Shown here piece by piece: positions 39,123 to 47,071 of a stretch of 64,000 nt of DNA. Origin of the DNA: JADJOY01 sp016713535 [NCBI: Deltaproteobacteria bacterium]. GTDB lineage: Bacteria > JADJOY01. The notes beneath the pieces were generated by a model. That model had not been told where the DNA came from. It did no database searches and saw only the letters and a list, made by a program, of their open reading frames with translations. The stretch's first letter is position 1. Every line of letters begins with the position of its first letter. The position numbers and the translations under genes are program-made. The stretch covers positions 117,043 through 181,042 of the forward strand of contig JADJOY010000025.1 of NCBI GenBank assembly GCA_016713535.1, read 5' to 3'.

Positions 39123-39974
39123 ATGCCGATCGCGAACCTCGCCGACAAGACCTGCCTCATCACCGGAGCCGCGAGCGGCATCGGCCGCGCCGTCGCGCTC
39201 GCCGCGGCGCAACGGGGCGCCGTGCTCTACCTGACCGACCGCTCCGAGGCGGCGCTCGGCGCGTTGGTCGAGACGATCCGCGCGAGCGGGCGCGGCCGCG
39301 TCGCCTTGCACCAGGCCTTCGACATCACCGATCTCGCCGCGGTGCGCGCCTTCGCCGACGCCGTCCATACCCAGACCGACGCCGTCGACGTGGTGATGAA
39401 CATCGCCGGCATCGCGATCTGGGGGCCTGTCGAGAAGCTCGAGCACCGCCACTGGCAGCGCGCCATCGACGTGAACCTGATGGGGCCGATCCACGTGATC
39501 GAGTGCTTCGTGCCGAACATGGTGCGCGCCCGGCGCGGCGGACACCTGGTGAACGTGTCGTCGGCGGCGGGTCTCTTCGGGCTGCCGTGGCACGGCCCGT
39601 ACAGCGCCAGCAAGTTCGGGCTGCGCGGGATCTCCGAGGTGCTGCGCTTCGACCTCGCTCGCCACCGCATCGGCGTCAGCCTGGTGTGCCCGGGCGCGGT
39701 CAACACCGGGCTCGTGAACACGGTCGAGGTGGTCGGAGTCGACATGGACACCCCCGAGGCCCGGAAGCTCAAGGGACTCTTCGTGAAGCACGCTGTGCCC
39801 CCTGAGCGCGCCGCCGAGGCGATCCTGCGCGCGGTCGCGACCGGCCGCTACCTCGTCTTCACCTCGCCAGACATCCGCCTCGGCTACTGGTTCCAGCGCA
39901 AGTTCGCATGGCCGTACGAGTGGGTGATGCGGCTGATGAACGATCAATTCCAGCGCGTGATGAAGCGCCCGTGA
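39123..39974 (+). CDS. Short-chain dehydrogenase/reductase
   Basis: 283 residues, intact. Classical SDR: nucleotide-binding CLITGAASGIGRAVAL (TGxxxGIG), D-I-T-D at the adenine end, N-I-A-G motif, N of VNLMGPIHVIE, catalytic Ser in HLVNVSSAAGLFG, Y-x-x-x-K as PYSASKFGLRG, and P-G in VCPGAVNTGL. The C-terminal extension (YWFQRKFAWPYEWVMRLMND) is as in SDRs acting on long or hydrophobic substrates. Its stop overlaps the start of an alpha/beta hydrolase (GTGA), so the two form an operon. Cofactor preference (NAD or NADP) cannot be fixed; T-D-R after beta-2 is compatible with NAD. Confidence 0.92.
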   Translation: MPIANLADKTCLITGAASGIGRAVALAAAQRGAVLYLTDRSEAALGALVETIRASGRGRVALHQAFDITDLAAVRAFADAVHTQTDAVDVVMNIAGIAIWGPVEKLEHRHWQRAIDVNLMGPIHVIECFVPNMVRARRGGHLVNVSSAAGLFGLPWHGPYSASKFGLRGISEVLRFDLARHRIGVSLVCPGAVNTGLVNTVEVVGVDMDTPEARKLKGLFVKHAVPPERAAEAILRAVATGRYLVFTSPDIRLGYWFQRKFAWPYEWVMRLMNDQFQRVMKRP

Positions 39975-40922
39975 GCGCGCGAGCGAAGCGCGGGCCCGCG
40001 AGCCCGCCGGCGGACATCTTCGGCACCGGCCACGAGACCGCGATCGCGGGGACCACCATCACGTGGGGCGAGATGGGCGCGGGCCCACCGCTGGTGCTGA
40101 TCCACGGCATCCAGGACTCGCATCGCACCTGGCGACGGGTGGCGCCGCTCCTCGCACCGCACTTCCGGGTGCTGATGGTGGACCTGCCGGGGCACGGCTA
40201 CTCGGGCCGGCCCGACGCGCCCTACACGCTGCCCTGGTTCGCGAGCGCGCTCGCCGACTGGATGGAGGCGATCGGCGTCGCCAAGGCGCACTTCTGCGGT
40301 CACTCCTACGGCGGCGGGGTGGCGCAGTGGATGCTGCTCGAGCACCGCGTCCGGGTCGACCGGCTTGCGCTGGTGGCGGCGGGCGGGCTCGGGCGCGGAG
40401 TGGCTCCGGGGATGCGGATCGCCACGTTCCCGGTGCTCGGTCCGCTCATCACGCCGCTCGTCATGCGCGCGGCGCTTCCTGCGGCGGTGCGGCTGGCGCC
40501 GGCGATGTTCGGCCACATGGAGCCCGAGGAGCAGGAGCGCTTCATCGCCATGGCGCGGGATCCCCGGCTCCGAGCGCGCGTTCGAGCGCACCGTGGGTGG
40601 CGTCATCAACCTCTTCGGCCAGTACATGCAGACCCGGCACCGCGCCCAGGAAGTGGAGGAGATGCCGCCGATCGCGCTCTTCTGGGGAGCCAAGGACCCG
40701 GTCATCCCGCTCCGCCACGGACGCGACGCGGTGGCCCGCTCCGAGGGCATGACCCTCACGGTCTACGAGAGGGTCGGTCACTTCGTGCACCTCGACGCCC
40801 CCGAGCGGTTCGCCGCCGACCTCACCGCGTTCCTGCTCGACCCCGCGCGCAAACCTGCCCGGCTTCGTCCGCCCTCGCGGAGGTCACGCCTCGCCGACCT
40901 GCTCGCCCCGCGCAAGCGCTGA
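39971..40922 (+). CDS. Alpha/beta hydrolase (one frameshift)
   Basis: GTG start overlapping the SDR stop. Shows oxyanion region PLVLIHGIQDSHRTWR, strand VLMVDLPGHGYSGRPDAPYT, nucleophile elbow FCGHSYGGGVAQWML with Ser, acid residue in IALFWGAKDPVIPLR and the catalytic His in ERVGHFVHLDAPERF. These are typical of epoxide hydrolase/ester hydrolase-type members. A frame change in the CCCC run near 40562 is needed (ARDP then GSERAFERTVGGVINLF). About 316 residues when repaired. Substrate unknown; coupling to the SDR suggests they act on successive steps. Confidence 0.88.
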
Positions 40923-40960
40923 GCGCCGCGGCGCTTCAGACGGACGCGCGAGATTCGGCC

Positions 40961-41060
40961 GGAGGGGCGTGCGTGGCATGCCCGGCGATACGCAAGGCCG
41001 CGGCACCGCCGAACGCGCAGATCCCAGCAGGACGGCGCTGCTGCGGCCTGTGCGGGCGTG
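40961..41060. repeat. Family A intergenic repeat, degenerate partial copy
   Basis: GGAGGGGCGTGCGTGGCATG then CCCGGCGATACGC matches the element end (GGAGGGGCACGCGTCGCGTG, CCCGGCGATACG) with changes in the palindrome. The other end is not clear. It fills the gap between the hydrolase and the convergent AlkD-like gene. Confidence 0.6.
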
Positions 41061-41074
41061 AACCCCGCCCGCCC

Positions 41075-41938
41075 CTACTTCTTCGTCGCGGCGGGCTTCT
41101 TCGCAGCTGCGGCTGCAGCGGGCTTCTTGACCGCCGCGGGCTTCTTCGCCGCGGTCGCCGCGGCCGGCTTCTTCGCGGCAGCGGGCTTCTTGGCCGGCGC
41201 GGCGCTGGCCTTGCTCGCCGCCGCGGCCTTGGGGGCGGCCGCCTTCGCGCTGCTCTTGCCGGCCTTGCGATCCCAGAAGCGCCGGATGTGCTCGGTCGCG
41301 TCCGGGGTCTCGCTCTCGCCGTCGGGGTGGTCGACCTTGACCTTGCCCATGCGCCGCGCGGCGGTGTAGGCGAGCTCGCGCAGCCGCGGGTTGCGCGATC
41401 CGATCGAGATCAGCGCGATGTTCATGGCGTCGCGGGTGAAGTTGGGGGCGCCGTGGATCGTCGACTCGATGCGCTCGATCTCACGGGTGAGCTGCGCGTC
41501 CGAGAGCACCGGGTCGCGGCTCGCCAGCTCGCCCAGGATCATCCAGCCCGCGCGACCCAGCCACTCGTCCTTGGAGCGGGTCCACGCCGCGACGCGGTCG
41601 CGCGCGTGGCGGCTGCGCGCGGCGAGCTTGGTCGCGAACGCGTCCGCCAATGGGTAATACCGGATCGCCGACGCCCACCGGTCGAGGTCGGCCGGGCTGA
41701 TGCGCTGCGGATCGGCGACCTGCACCGCGAGGATGCGCGCGTCGATGTTGCCGGTGCGCCAGAGCTCCAGCGCGAGCTCGTGGTTGGTGCCGACCTGCTT
41801 GCGAAACTTCTCGAGGTCCGCGGGACTGATACCGAAGAGCGGCTCGGTCGCGCCGCGTTTGCGGTGGGTCGCGCGATTTGGCTCCGTCCCCATCGACGCC
41901 AGCGTCTTCATGATCTGCGCGACGTTCGGCTTCGGCAT
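41075..41938 (-). CDS. AlkD-like DNA alkylation repeat protein with histone H1-like tail
   Basis: The first 205 residues are HEAT-like helices of the DNA alkylation repair (AlkD) family: MKTLASMGTEPNRATHRKRG, LFGISPADLEKFRKQVGTNH, LALELWRTGNIDARILAVQV, DEWLGRAGWMILGELASRD, MNIALISIGSRNPRLRELAY. AlkD flips and excises alkylated bases. From about residue 225 the protein becomes a low-complexity Ala/Lys/Pro tail of PAAAKKPAAA-type repeats like the H1/AlgP tail, expected to bind DNA without sequence preference. Active-site W and D residues need alignment to judge. ATG 41938 is chosen; ATG 41959 is in frame. Intact. Confidence 0.82.
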   Translation of the reverse strand: MPKPNVAQIMKTLASMGTEPNRATHRKRGATEPLFGISPADLEKFRKQVGTNHELALELWRTGNIDARILAVQVADPQRISPADLDRWASAIRYYPLADAFATKLAARSRHARDRVAAWTRSKDEWLGRAGWMILGELASRDPVLSDAQLTREIERIESTIHGAPNFTRDAMNIALISIGSRNPRLRELAYTAARRMGKVKVDHPDGESETPDATEHIRRFWDRKAGKSSAKAAAPKAAAASKASAAPAKKPAAAKKPAAATAAKKPAAVKKPAAAAAAKKPAATKK

Positions 41939-42002
41939 CCCGGCTCTCTCCCTGTACATGTTGGTCCGGACCGGCTGGTGGAGTTGCGCCGCGAGGCGCG
42001 CC

Positions 42003-43811
42003 TCAAGGCGCGGCCTCGACCGCGGTGGTCCCGGGGCCCGAGCCCAGAATTCTAGCGCGAATTCGTACTTTTGCCGCCCCCCCCACGCCGCGGGCGTCCG
42101 AGGCGGCATCCCACGACGAGCCGCGCCGCACCAACACCTGCGCGTCGGACCACGGCTCCTCGACCGCCACGGTGTATCCGCGCTTCACCAGCGCGGTCGC
42201 CGTTTCCTCCGAAAAACCCCGCGATTCCAGGCGTAAACGATCGGGCACCGCTTGGTGGTGAAGGCGCGGCAGGGCGAGCGCGTCGCGCGCCGCGAGCCCC
42301 CGATCGGCGAGCGCCACGAGCACCTGGAACACCGTGCTCACGATCCGCGGCCCACCCGGTGAGCCGAGCACCGCGAACGGCTCGCCGCGCTCGTCGAACA
42401 CCAGCGTGGGCGTCATGCTCGAGAGCGGCCGCTTGCCGGGCTCGACGCTGTTCGCGGCGCCGCCCACCAGCCCGTAAACATTCGGCGAGGCGAGCCCGAG
42501 GCTGAAGTCGTCCATCTCGTCGTTGAGGACGATGCCGAAGCCGGGCACGGTGACACCCGAGCCGAAGCTGGTGTTGATGCTGAGCGTCATGCTGGCGAGG
42601 TTGCCCGCGGCGTCGGCGACGCTGATGTGCGAGGTGTGGTCGCCCCCCGTGAGCGGCGCGGTGGCGGCGGGCGTGGGCGGCACCGCGGCGAAACCGAGCG
42701 CGGCGCGGATCGCCGCGGCGGTGCGGTCGGCGTGCGCGGGGCTGGTGAGCTCGGCGACCGGCACGTCGACGAAGTCGGGATCGCCGAGCGCCGCGATCCG
42801 ATCGGCGAAGGCGTGGCGCAGGGGCTCGGCGAGCGCCGCGAGGTGCTCGGTGGTGCCGGGCGCGCCCTGCGCGCCCGCCGCGCCGAGCCGCTCCCACACC
42901 GCGAGCATCTGCGCCAGCAGCACGCCGCCCGAGCTCGGCGGCCCCATGCTCACCACGCGCAATCCGCGATAGCGGCCCTCCACGGGCGCGCGCCACACGG
43001 GTCGATACCCGCGCAGGTCGTCGCGGCTCAGCACCCCGCCCTGGCGCGCCACCTCCTCGACCATCGCCGCAGCGATCGGACCGTCGTAGAAGGCGCGCGG
43101 GCCGTCGCTCGCGAGCAGCGCCATCGTGTGCGCGAGGTCGCGCTGCACCAGGCGGCCGCCGCGCGGGCGAGGCGCGCCGCCGTCGAGGAAGATCGCGGCT
43201 GTGGCCGGGAAGCGCGCGAGCAGGCTCTTGCGCGCCACGAGCCGCTCGGCGAGGCGCGCGTCGATCTCGTAGCCGCCCGCGGCGAGCCGCCGGGCCGGCT
43301 CGATCGCACGCGCGAGCGGCGCACTACCGAAGCGGCGCAGGATCTCGTCGAGACCGGCGACCTCGCCAGGCACGGCCACCGCCAGGCCGCCGTCCTGGAG
43401 CAGCTCGGGATCGCCCTTCGCGGCGAGGGCCGCGGCGTCGATCGCCGCGGGCGCGGTCTCGCGGAAGTCGAGGGTCTCGACGCGATCGCTGCCCGCGCGC
43501 CGATACACCAGGAAGCCGCCGCCCCCGAGCCCCGACGAGTGCGGCTGCACGACCGCGAGCACCAGCGCCGCGGTGACCGCCGCGTCGGCGGCATTGCCGC
43601 CCGCTTCGAGCACCGCGAGCGCGGCGGCGGTGGCCTCGGGATTGGCGGTCGCGACCGCGGCCTCGCCCGCCGCCGCGTCGGGGCCGTTACCCTGCGGCCC
43701 GCGCCTGCCCGGACACGAGACCACGCAAGCCGCGATCAGGCACGGCACCACCCAGCGGAGTCGCCGGACCAGAGGGGAGCGGTTCCACGTCAGCACGGTG
43801 GTCCTCTTCAC
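42003..43811 (-). CDS. ggt: Gamma-glutamyltransferase (glutathione hydrolase)
   Basis: 602 residues, intact. Lipoprotein-like signal (WVVPCLIAACVVSC). The large subunit contains ATANPEATAAALAVLEAGGNAADAAV and SGLGGGGFLVYRR, including the R-E-T-A-P segment that binds gamma-glutamyl substrate. Self-cleavage and catalysis occur at the Thr of GGDHTSHISVAD, followed by S-I-N-T-S-F-G-S-G, NDEMDDF and P-L-S-S-M-T-P and GSPGGPRI. GGT hydrolyses or transfers the gamma-glutamyl group of glutathione in the periplasm. GTG 43811 is the start; only 30 bp separate it from the divergent TPR gene. Confidence 0.95.
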   Translation of the reverse strand: MKRTTVLTWNRSPLVRRLRWVVPCLIAACVVSCPGRRGPQGNGPDAAAGEAAVATANPEATAAALAVLEAGGNAADAAVTAALVLAVVQPHSSGLGGGGFLVYRRAGSDRVETLDFRETAPAAIDAAALAAKGDPELLQDGGLAVAVPGEVAGLDEILRRFGSAPLARAIEPARRLAAGGYEIDARLAERLVARKSLLARFPATAAIFLDGGAPRPRGGRLVQRDLAHTMALLASDGPRAFYDGPIAAAMVEEVARQGGVLSRDDLRGYRPVWRAPVEGRYRGLRVVSMGPPSSGGVLLAQMLAVWERLGAAGAQGAPGTTEHLAALAEPLRHAFADRIAALGDPDFVDVPVAELTSPAHADRTAAAIRAALGFAAVPPTPAATAPLTGGDHTSHISVADAAGNLASMTLSINTSFGSGVTVPGFGIVLNDEMDDFSLGLASPNVYGLVGGAANSVEPGKRPLSSMTPTLVFDERGEPFAVLGSPGGPRIVSTVFQVLVALADRGLAARDALALPRLHHQAVPDRLRLESRGFSEETATALVKRGYTVAVEEPWSDAQVLVRRGSSWDAASDARGVGGAAKVRIRARILGSGPGTTAVEAAP

Positions 43812-43841
43812 GGCGAGCCCGAGAGCCCTCGAAGGTTACCC

Positions 43842-45089
43842 ATGCGAATCCATCCTCGTCCTGTTCGTGGGCTCGCCGCGCCGATCTGGCCGCTCGTGCT
43901 CGTGCTCCTCGCCGTGCTGGTGGGCGGCGCGCGCCTCGCGGCGGCCGCGGCGCCGCCCGCACTCTCCGCCGAGCTCGAGGCGGCGCTGCGCGCCGGCATC
44001 GACGCCAACTTCGCCGGCGACTTCGACTCCGCCGCTCGTCACTTCGGGGCCGCGCGCCAGCTCGCGCCCGACCATCCGGCGCCCGCCTTCTTCGCGGTCA
44101 CCACGCTGTTCTGGCGGATCGAGCTCGACTCCACCGAGACGCGCCACGACGACGCGATCCGCGCCGGCATCGAGCGCGCGGTGGAGCTCGCCGAGCGGCG
44201 CCTCGAGGCCGACCCCGACGACGCCGAGGCGCTCGCATGGGGCGGCCAGGCGCTCAGCTACACGAGCCGCCGCGAGGCCCAGCTCGGGCGCTACTACTCC
44301 GCCGGCAGCACCGGCGAGCGCGCGCGCAAGTGGCTCGACCGCTCGCTCGCCCTCGCCCCCGGCTACCCCGAGCCGAAGCCCGCACTCGGCGCCTACCTCT
44401 ACTTCTCCGACCTGGCACCGCGCGCGCTCAAGTGGCTGAGCTTCCTGTGGTTCGTGCCGAAAGGTGACGCGAAGCGGGGGCTCGACCTCCTCGAGGAAGC
44501 GGCTACCAGCGACGGCCTCGGCCAGCTCGGCTCGCGCTACGCCCTGGCGAAGATCCTGACGCGCTTCGAGCCGGCGCGGCGCGACGAGGCCGTGCGCCTG
44601 ATCCAGGGCCTCCACGAGCGCTTCCCGTCCAACGCGGTCCTCCACCTCGACCTGATCCGCGCGCTGGCCGAGCGCGGCGACCTCGAGCGCGCCACGCGCG
44701 AGGCGAACGAGGTGCGGTCGCGCGCGGCCGAAGGGGTGCAAACCTACGACGCTCGCACTCCGGTCGCGGCGTCGCTGTGGCAGGCGCGCGCCGCGCTCCT
44801 GGCCGGAAACGCCGAGGCGGCCGACACCCAGCTCGCGAGCCTCGACGGTACGGCGCTCGGCCGGCTGGCGTGGGCGCCCGCGTGGCACGGGCTGATGGTG
44901 GGTCAGCTTCACGACGTGCGTGGCGAGCGCGACGCCGCGATCGCCGCCTATCAGCGGGTCATCGACCTCGACGGCGCGGGGCGCGACGTGCTGACCCAGA
45001 CGCTCGCCCGCAACTACCTCGAAGCGCCGTGGCAAGCGCCGGGGAACGCCGCCGACGTCGCGACGAGCGCTCCAGCGCCGGCTCGGTAG
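43842..45089 (+). CDS. Exported tetratricopeptide-repeat protein
   Basis: 415 residues. Signal or anchor (PIWPLVLVLLAVLVGGARLA), then helical repeats: LRAGIDANFAGDFDSAARHF, LAERRLEADPDDAEALAWGG, ARKWLDRSLALAPGYPEPKP, LYFSDLAPRALKWLSFLWFV, ALAERGDLERATREANEVR, ERDAAIAAYQRVIDLDGAGR. The G-x-x-x-A-x-x-x-F and A-P-x-x-P pattern is TPR. ATG 43842 starts the signal; the frame is open far upstream but that lies over the gamma-glutamyltransferase gene. It is divergent from ggt. Role unknown; probably a periplasmic scaffold. Confidence 0.8.
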   Translation: MRIHPRPVRGLAAPIWPLVLVLLAVLVGGARLAAAAAPPALSAELEAALRAGIDANFAGDFDSAARHFGAARQLAPDHPAPAFFAVTTLFWRIELDSTETRHDDAIRAGIERAVELAERRLEADPDDAEALAWGGQALSYTSRREAQLGRYYSAGSTGERARKWLDRSLALAPGYPEPKPALGAYLYFSDLAPRALKWLSFLWFVPKGDAKRGLDLLEEAATSDGLGQLGSRYALAKILTRFEPARRDEAVRLIQGLHERFPSNAVLHLDLIRALAERGDLERATREANEVRSRAAEGVQTYDARTPVAASLWQARAALLAGNAEAADTQLASLDGTALGRLAWAPAWHGLMVGQLHDVRGERDAAIAAYQRVIDLDGAGRDVLTQTLARNYLEAPWQAPGNAADVATSAPAPAR

Positions 45090-45127
45090 CGCCGCTCGAG
45101 CGCGACCCCGCTGGACACGAACGACCC

Positions 45128-45279
45128 GGAGGGTCGCGCGTCGCGCGACCGCCGATACGCGAGGACGTCCCATCGACGAGATCGTCGATCCCTGTACGGC
45201 CTGGATCGAACAGGAATCAGCGACGTCACCGAGGCACACGCCTGCCCGTATCGCCGGGCACGCGACGCGTGCCCCTCCC
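45128..45279. repeat. Family A intergenic repeat, full copy (152 bp)
   Basis: Inverted ends: left GGAGGG + GGTCGCGCG T CGCGCGACC (palindrome 45132-45150) + GCCGATACGCGA; right, read on the minus strand, GGAGGGGCACGCGTCGCGTG then CCCGGCGATACG (palindrome 45256-45274). The two palindromes differ at two pairs, both compensated so that symmetry is kept. Confidence 0.88.
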
Positions 45280-45315
45280 CGCTCGCGATCGAAGGGCTGG
45301 AGCGCGCCCGCGCCG

Positions 45316-45672
45316 TCAGCGAGCGAGGTGCGCGAGCGGCACCCAGCCCTCGCCGCCGCGCTCGCTCCGCACCCACGCCCAGCCCGCCAGCTCGCTCTCG
45401 ATCGTCACGCGCTCGTCCACGTCCACGTCGAGCTCGCGCGCGGTGTAGTCGCAGAGCGCGCGGCCGCGTGCGCCCTCGATCGCGAGCGCCTCGATCGGCA
45501 CCCAGCCGCTCTTCCCGCTCGGCGCCGTGGCCCACATCCAGCCCACGAACTGGTCGTCGCGCCGTCCCAGGACCAGCTCGTCGCCGGCGGCGAAGCCGAT
45601 CGGGTCCGTGTACTGGGCGCGGTAGCGCTCGATCACCCGCGCCACGGCGCTCGCGTGCTCGCCCGCGCTCAC
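45316..45672 (-). CDS. Small protein of two SH3-like domains
   Basis: 118 residues starting at GTG 45672, which overlaps the stop of the upstream esterase-like gene (GTGA). Two variant SH3 modules: YRAQYTDPIGFAAGDELVLG...FVGWMWATAPSGKSGWVPIE and ALCDYTARELDVDVDERVTI...WAWVRSERGGEGWVPLAHL. The A-x-x-x-Y-T-A...L-x-x-x-x-G...W...G-W-V-P pattern is that of SH3 domains in eukaryotes and in some bacteria. No signal peptide, so probably cytoplasmic, unlike its lipoprotein neighbour. Coupled translation suggests a linked function that cannot be told. Confidence 0.75.
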   Translation of the reverse strand: MSAGEHASAVARVIERYRAQYTDPIGFAAGDELVLGRRDDQFVGWMWATAPSGKSGWVPIEALAIEGARGRALCDYTARELDVDVDERVTIESELAGWAWVRSERGGEGWVPLAHLAR

Positions 45673-46837
45673 AGCGCTTCGCGATAGAGGTCGACGTTGG
45701 GCTGGAACACGCCCTGAATGCGCGCGACCTCGCTGGTACCCGACTCCGCGCAGTGGAGCCCCTCCTCGAGCACCGCGGTGGTCGCGTGGTTCATGATCGC
45801 CACACCCGTGCTCCACGCGAGGTACGGGTCGTCGGCGTCGCGCGGATCGGTGCAGCCGCGGAAGAGCGCCCCCGCCGCCTGGCCGAAGATCCCGCCGATG
45901 CCGTTGTCGGTGATGATATCGAGCAGGTCGATGTTGGGATCGTTGGGCGCCCGCAGCCCGCACAGGCTCGAGCCCACCAGGTGATCGGAGCGCGCGATCA
46001 GGACGCTGCGCTTCCTCGGCTCGGCGGCGTTCCACTGCGCCTCCTCGCCGGGTCGTCCGTCACCGAAGTCCTGGGTACCGCGGATGAAGAGCGTCGAGAG
46101 CGGGCGCGTGGGCGGAGCGCCGGTACCGCCGGCGATCGGGATCAGGACCTGCGCGATGTCCCCGAGCAGGCTCGCCGCCGCGCCGCCCGCGCTGTGGCCG
46201 GTGGCACCCTGGCGGGACGTGTCGACGTGACCGGCGAGGAAAGCGATGTCGCCGCTCGGATTCTGGAACTCGGCGAACACGCGCCGCGCGTCACCGACCT
46301 GATCGGGCGGGAAGTTCGCGAAGGTCACGAGGTCCTTGAACTCGATGCCCGGGTGATCGGACGCGACCACCACGAAGCCGCGGCTCGCCCAGTGGGTGAC
46401 GTTCTCGAGGTTCTGGGTGCGGAAGCCCGCCGTGCCGTGGATGAAGTCGACGATCGGGTACGGGCCGCTCGAGGTGTCGAGCGGCAGGTCGCGGAAGCAC
46501 GCGCACACCTGCAGCGGATTCTGATCCTCGGGAACCTTGCCCCGATCCTTCTCGGGGATGTGATCGCGTACGTCGTAGACCACCGGATCGCGGCCCTTCT
46601 GGCTGCCCGGGACCGCCGGAAACCAGACCTCGGTGCGGATGCCGCCGAGCGTCGTGGTGAGCGCGCCGACCGGCCACGGGCCGGGCTGGCCGGATCCTTG
46701 GGGCGCGCCCGCAACACCTGGCCGCTACAGCTCTCGACGATGTTGGCGTCGCCGGAGTCGGCGCAGGCGGTGGTGAGCACGAGCGCCACGAGCGAAACGA
46801 ACGCGAGCGTCTTGCGAGCGCGGAGCGGCACGAGCAT
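45669..46837 (-). CDS. Alpha/beta hydrolase-fold lipoprotein (one frameshift)
   Basis: Signal with lipobox (SLVALVLTTAC) at ATG 46837. After a frame change near 46690 the protein continues GALTTTLGGIRTEVWFPAVP, YPIVDFIHGTAGFRTQNLEN, GFVVVASDHPGIEFKDLVTF, a nucleophile elbow GATGHSAGGAAASLLGD and SDHLVGSS as the likely His site. This is the chlorophyllase/dienelactone-hydrolase-like layout with N-terminal lid. The body has several Cys that could form disulfides, as expected outside the cytoplasm. Repaired length about 390. Likely an exported esterase; the substrate is unknown. It overlaps the SH3-like gene by 4 bp. Confidence 0.75.
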
Positions 46838-46899
46838 GAGGCCTCCCGGAATCGGATGCGCCCCGAGTGTAGCCGCCGCCGAACCGACTCGAACGGTTC

Positions 46900-47051
46900 G
46901 GAGGGTCGCGCGTTGCGCGACCGCCGATACGCGACGACGAACCGTCGACGAGATCGTCGATCGCTGTACGGCCTGGATCGAACCGAGACCAGCGACCTCG
47001 CCGATGCACGCGCCTGCCCGTCTCGCCGGGCGCGCGGCGCGCGCCCCTCCC
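46900..47051. repeat. Family A intergenic repeat, full copy (152 bp)
   Basis: Same length and order as the 45128 copy. Left palindrome GGTCGCGCG T TGCGCGACC carries one mismatch; right palindrome is GGGCGCGCG G CGCGCGCCC, again symmetrical though different in sequence. Its middle, GCTGTACGGCCTGGATCGAA, is shared with the 45128 copy. Confidence 0.88.
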
Positions 47052-47071
47052 GGCCGAGCCGCGCCGCTGGC

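Noticed and set aside
42627-43841. Long upstream extension of the TPR protein
   Set aside because: It lies antisense to gamma-glutamyltransferase and is low complexity; the signal peptide begins at ATG 43842.
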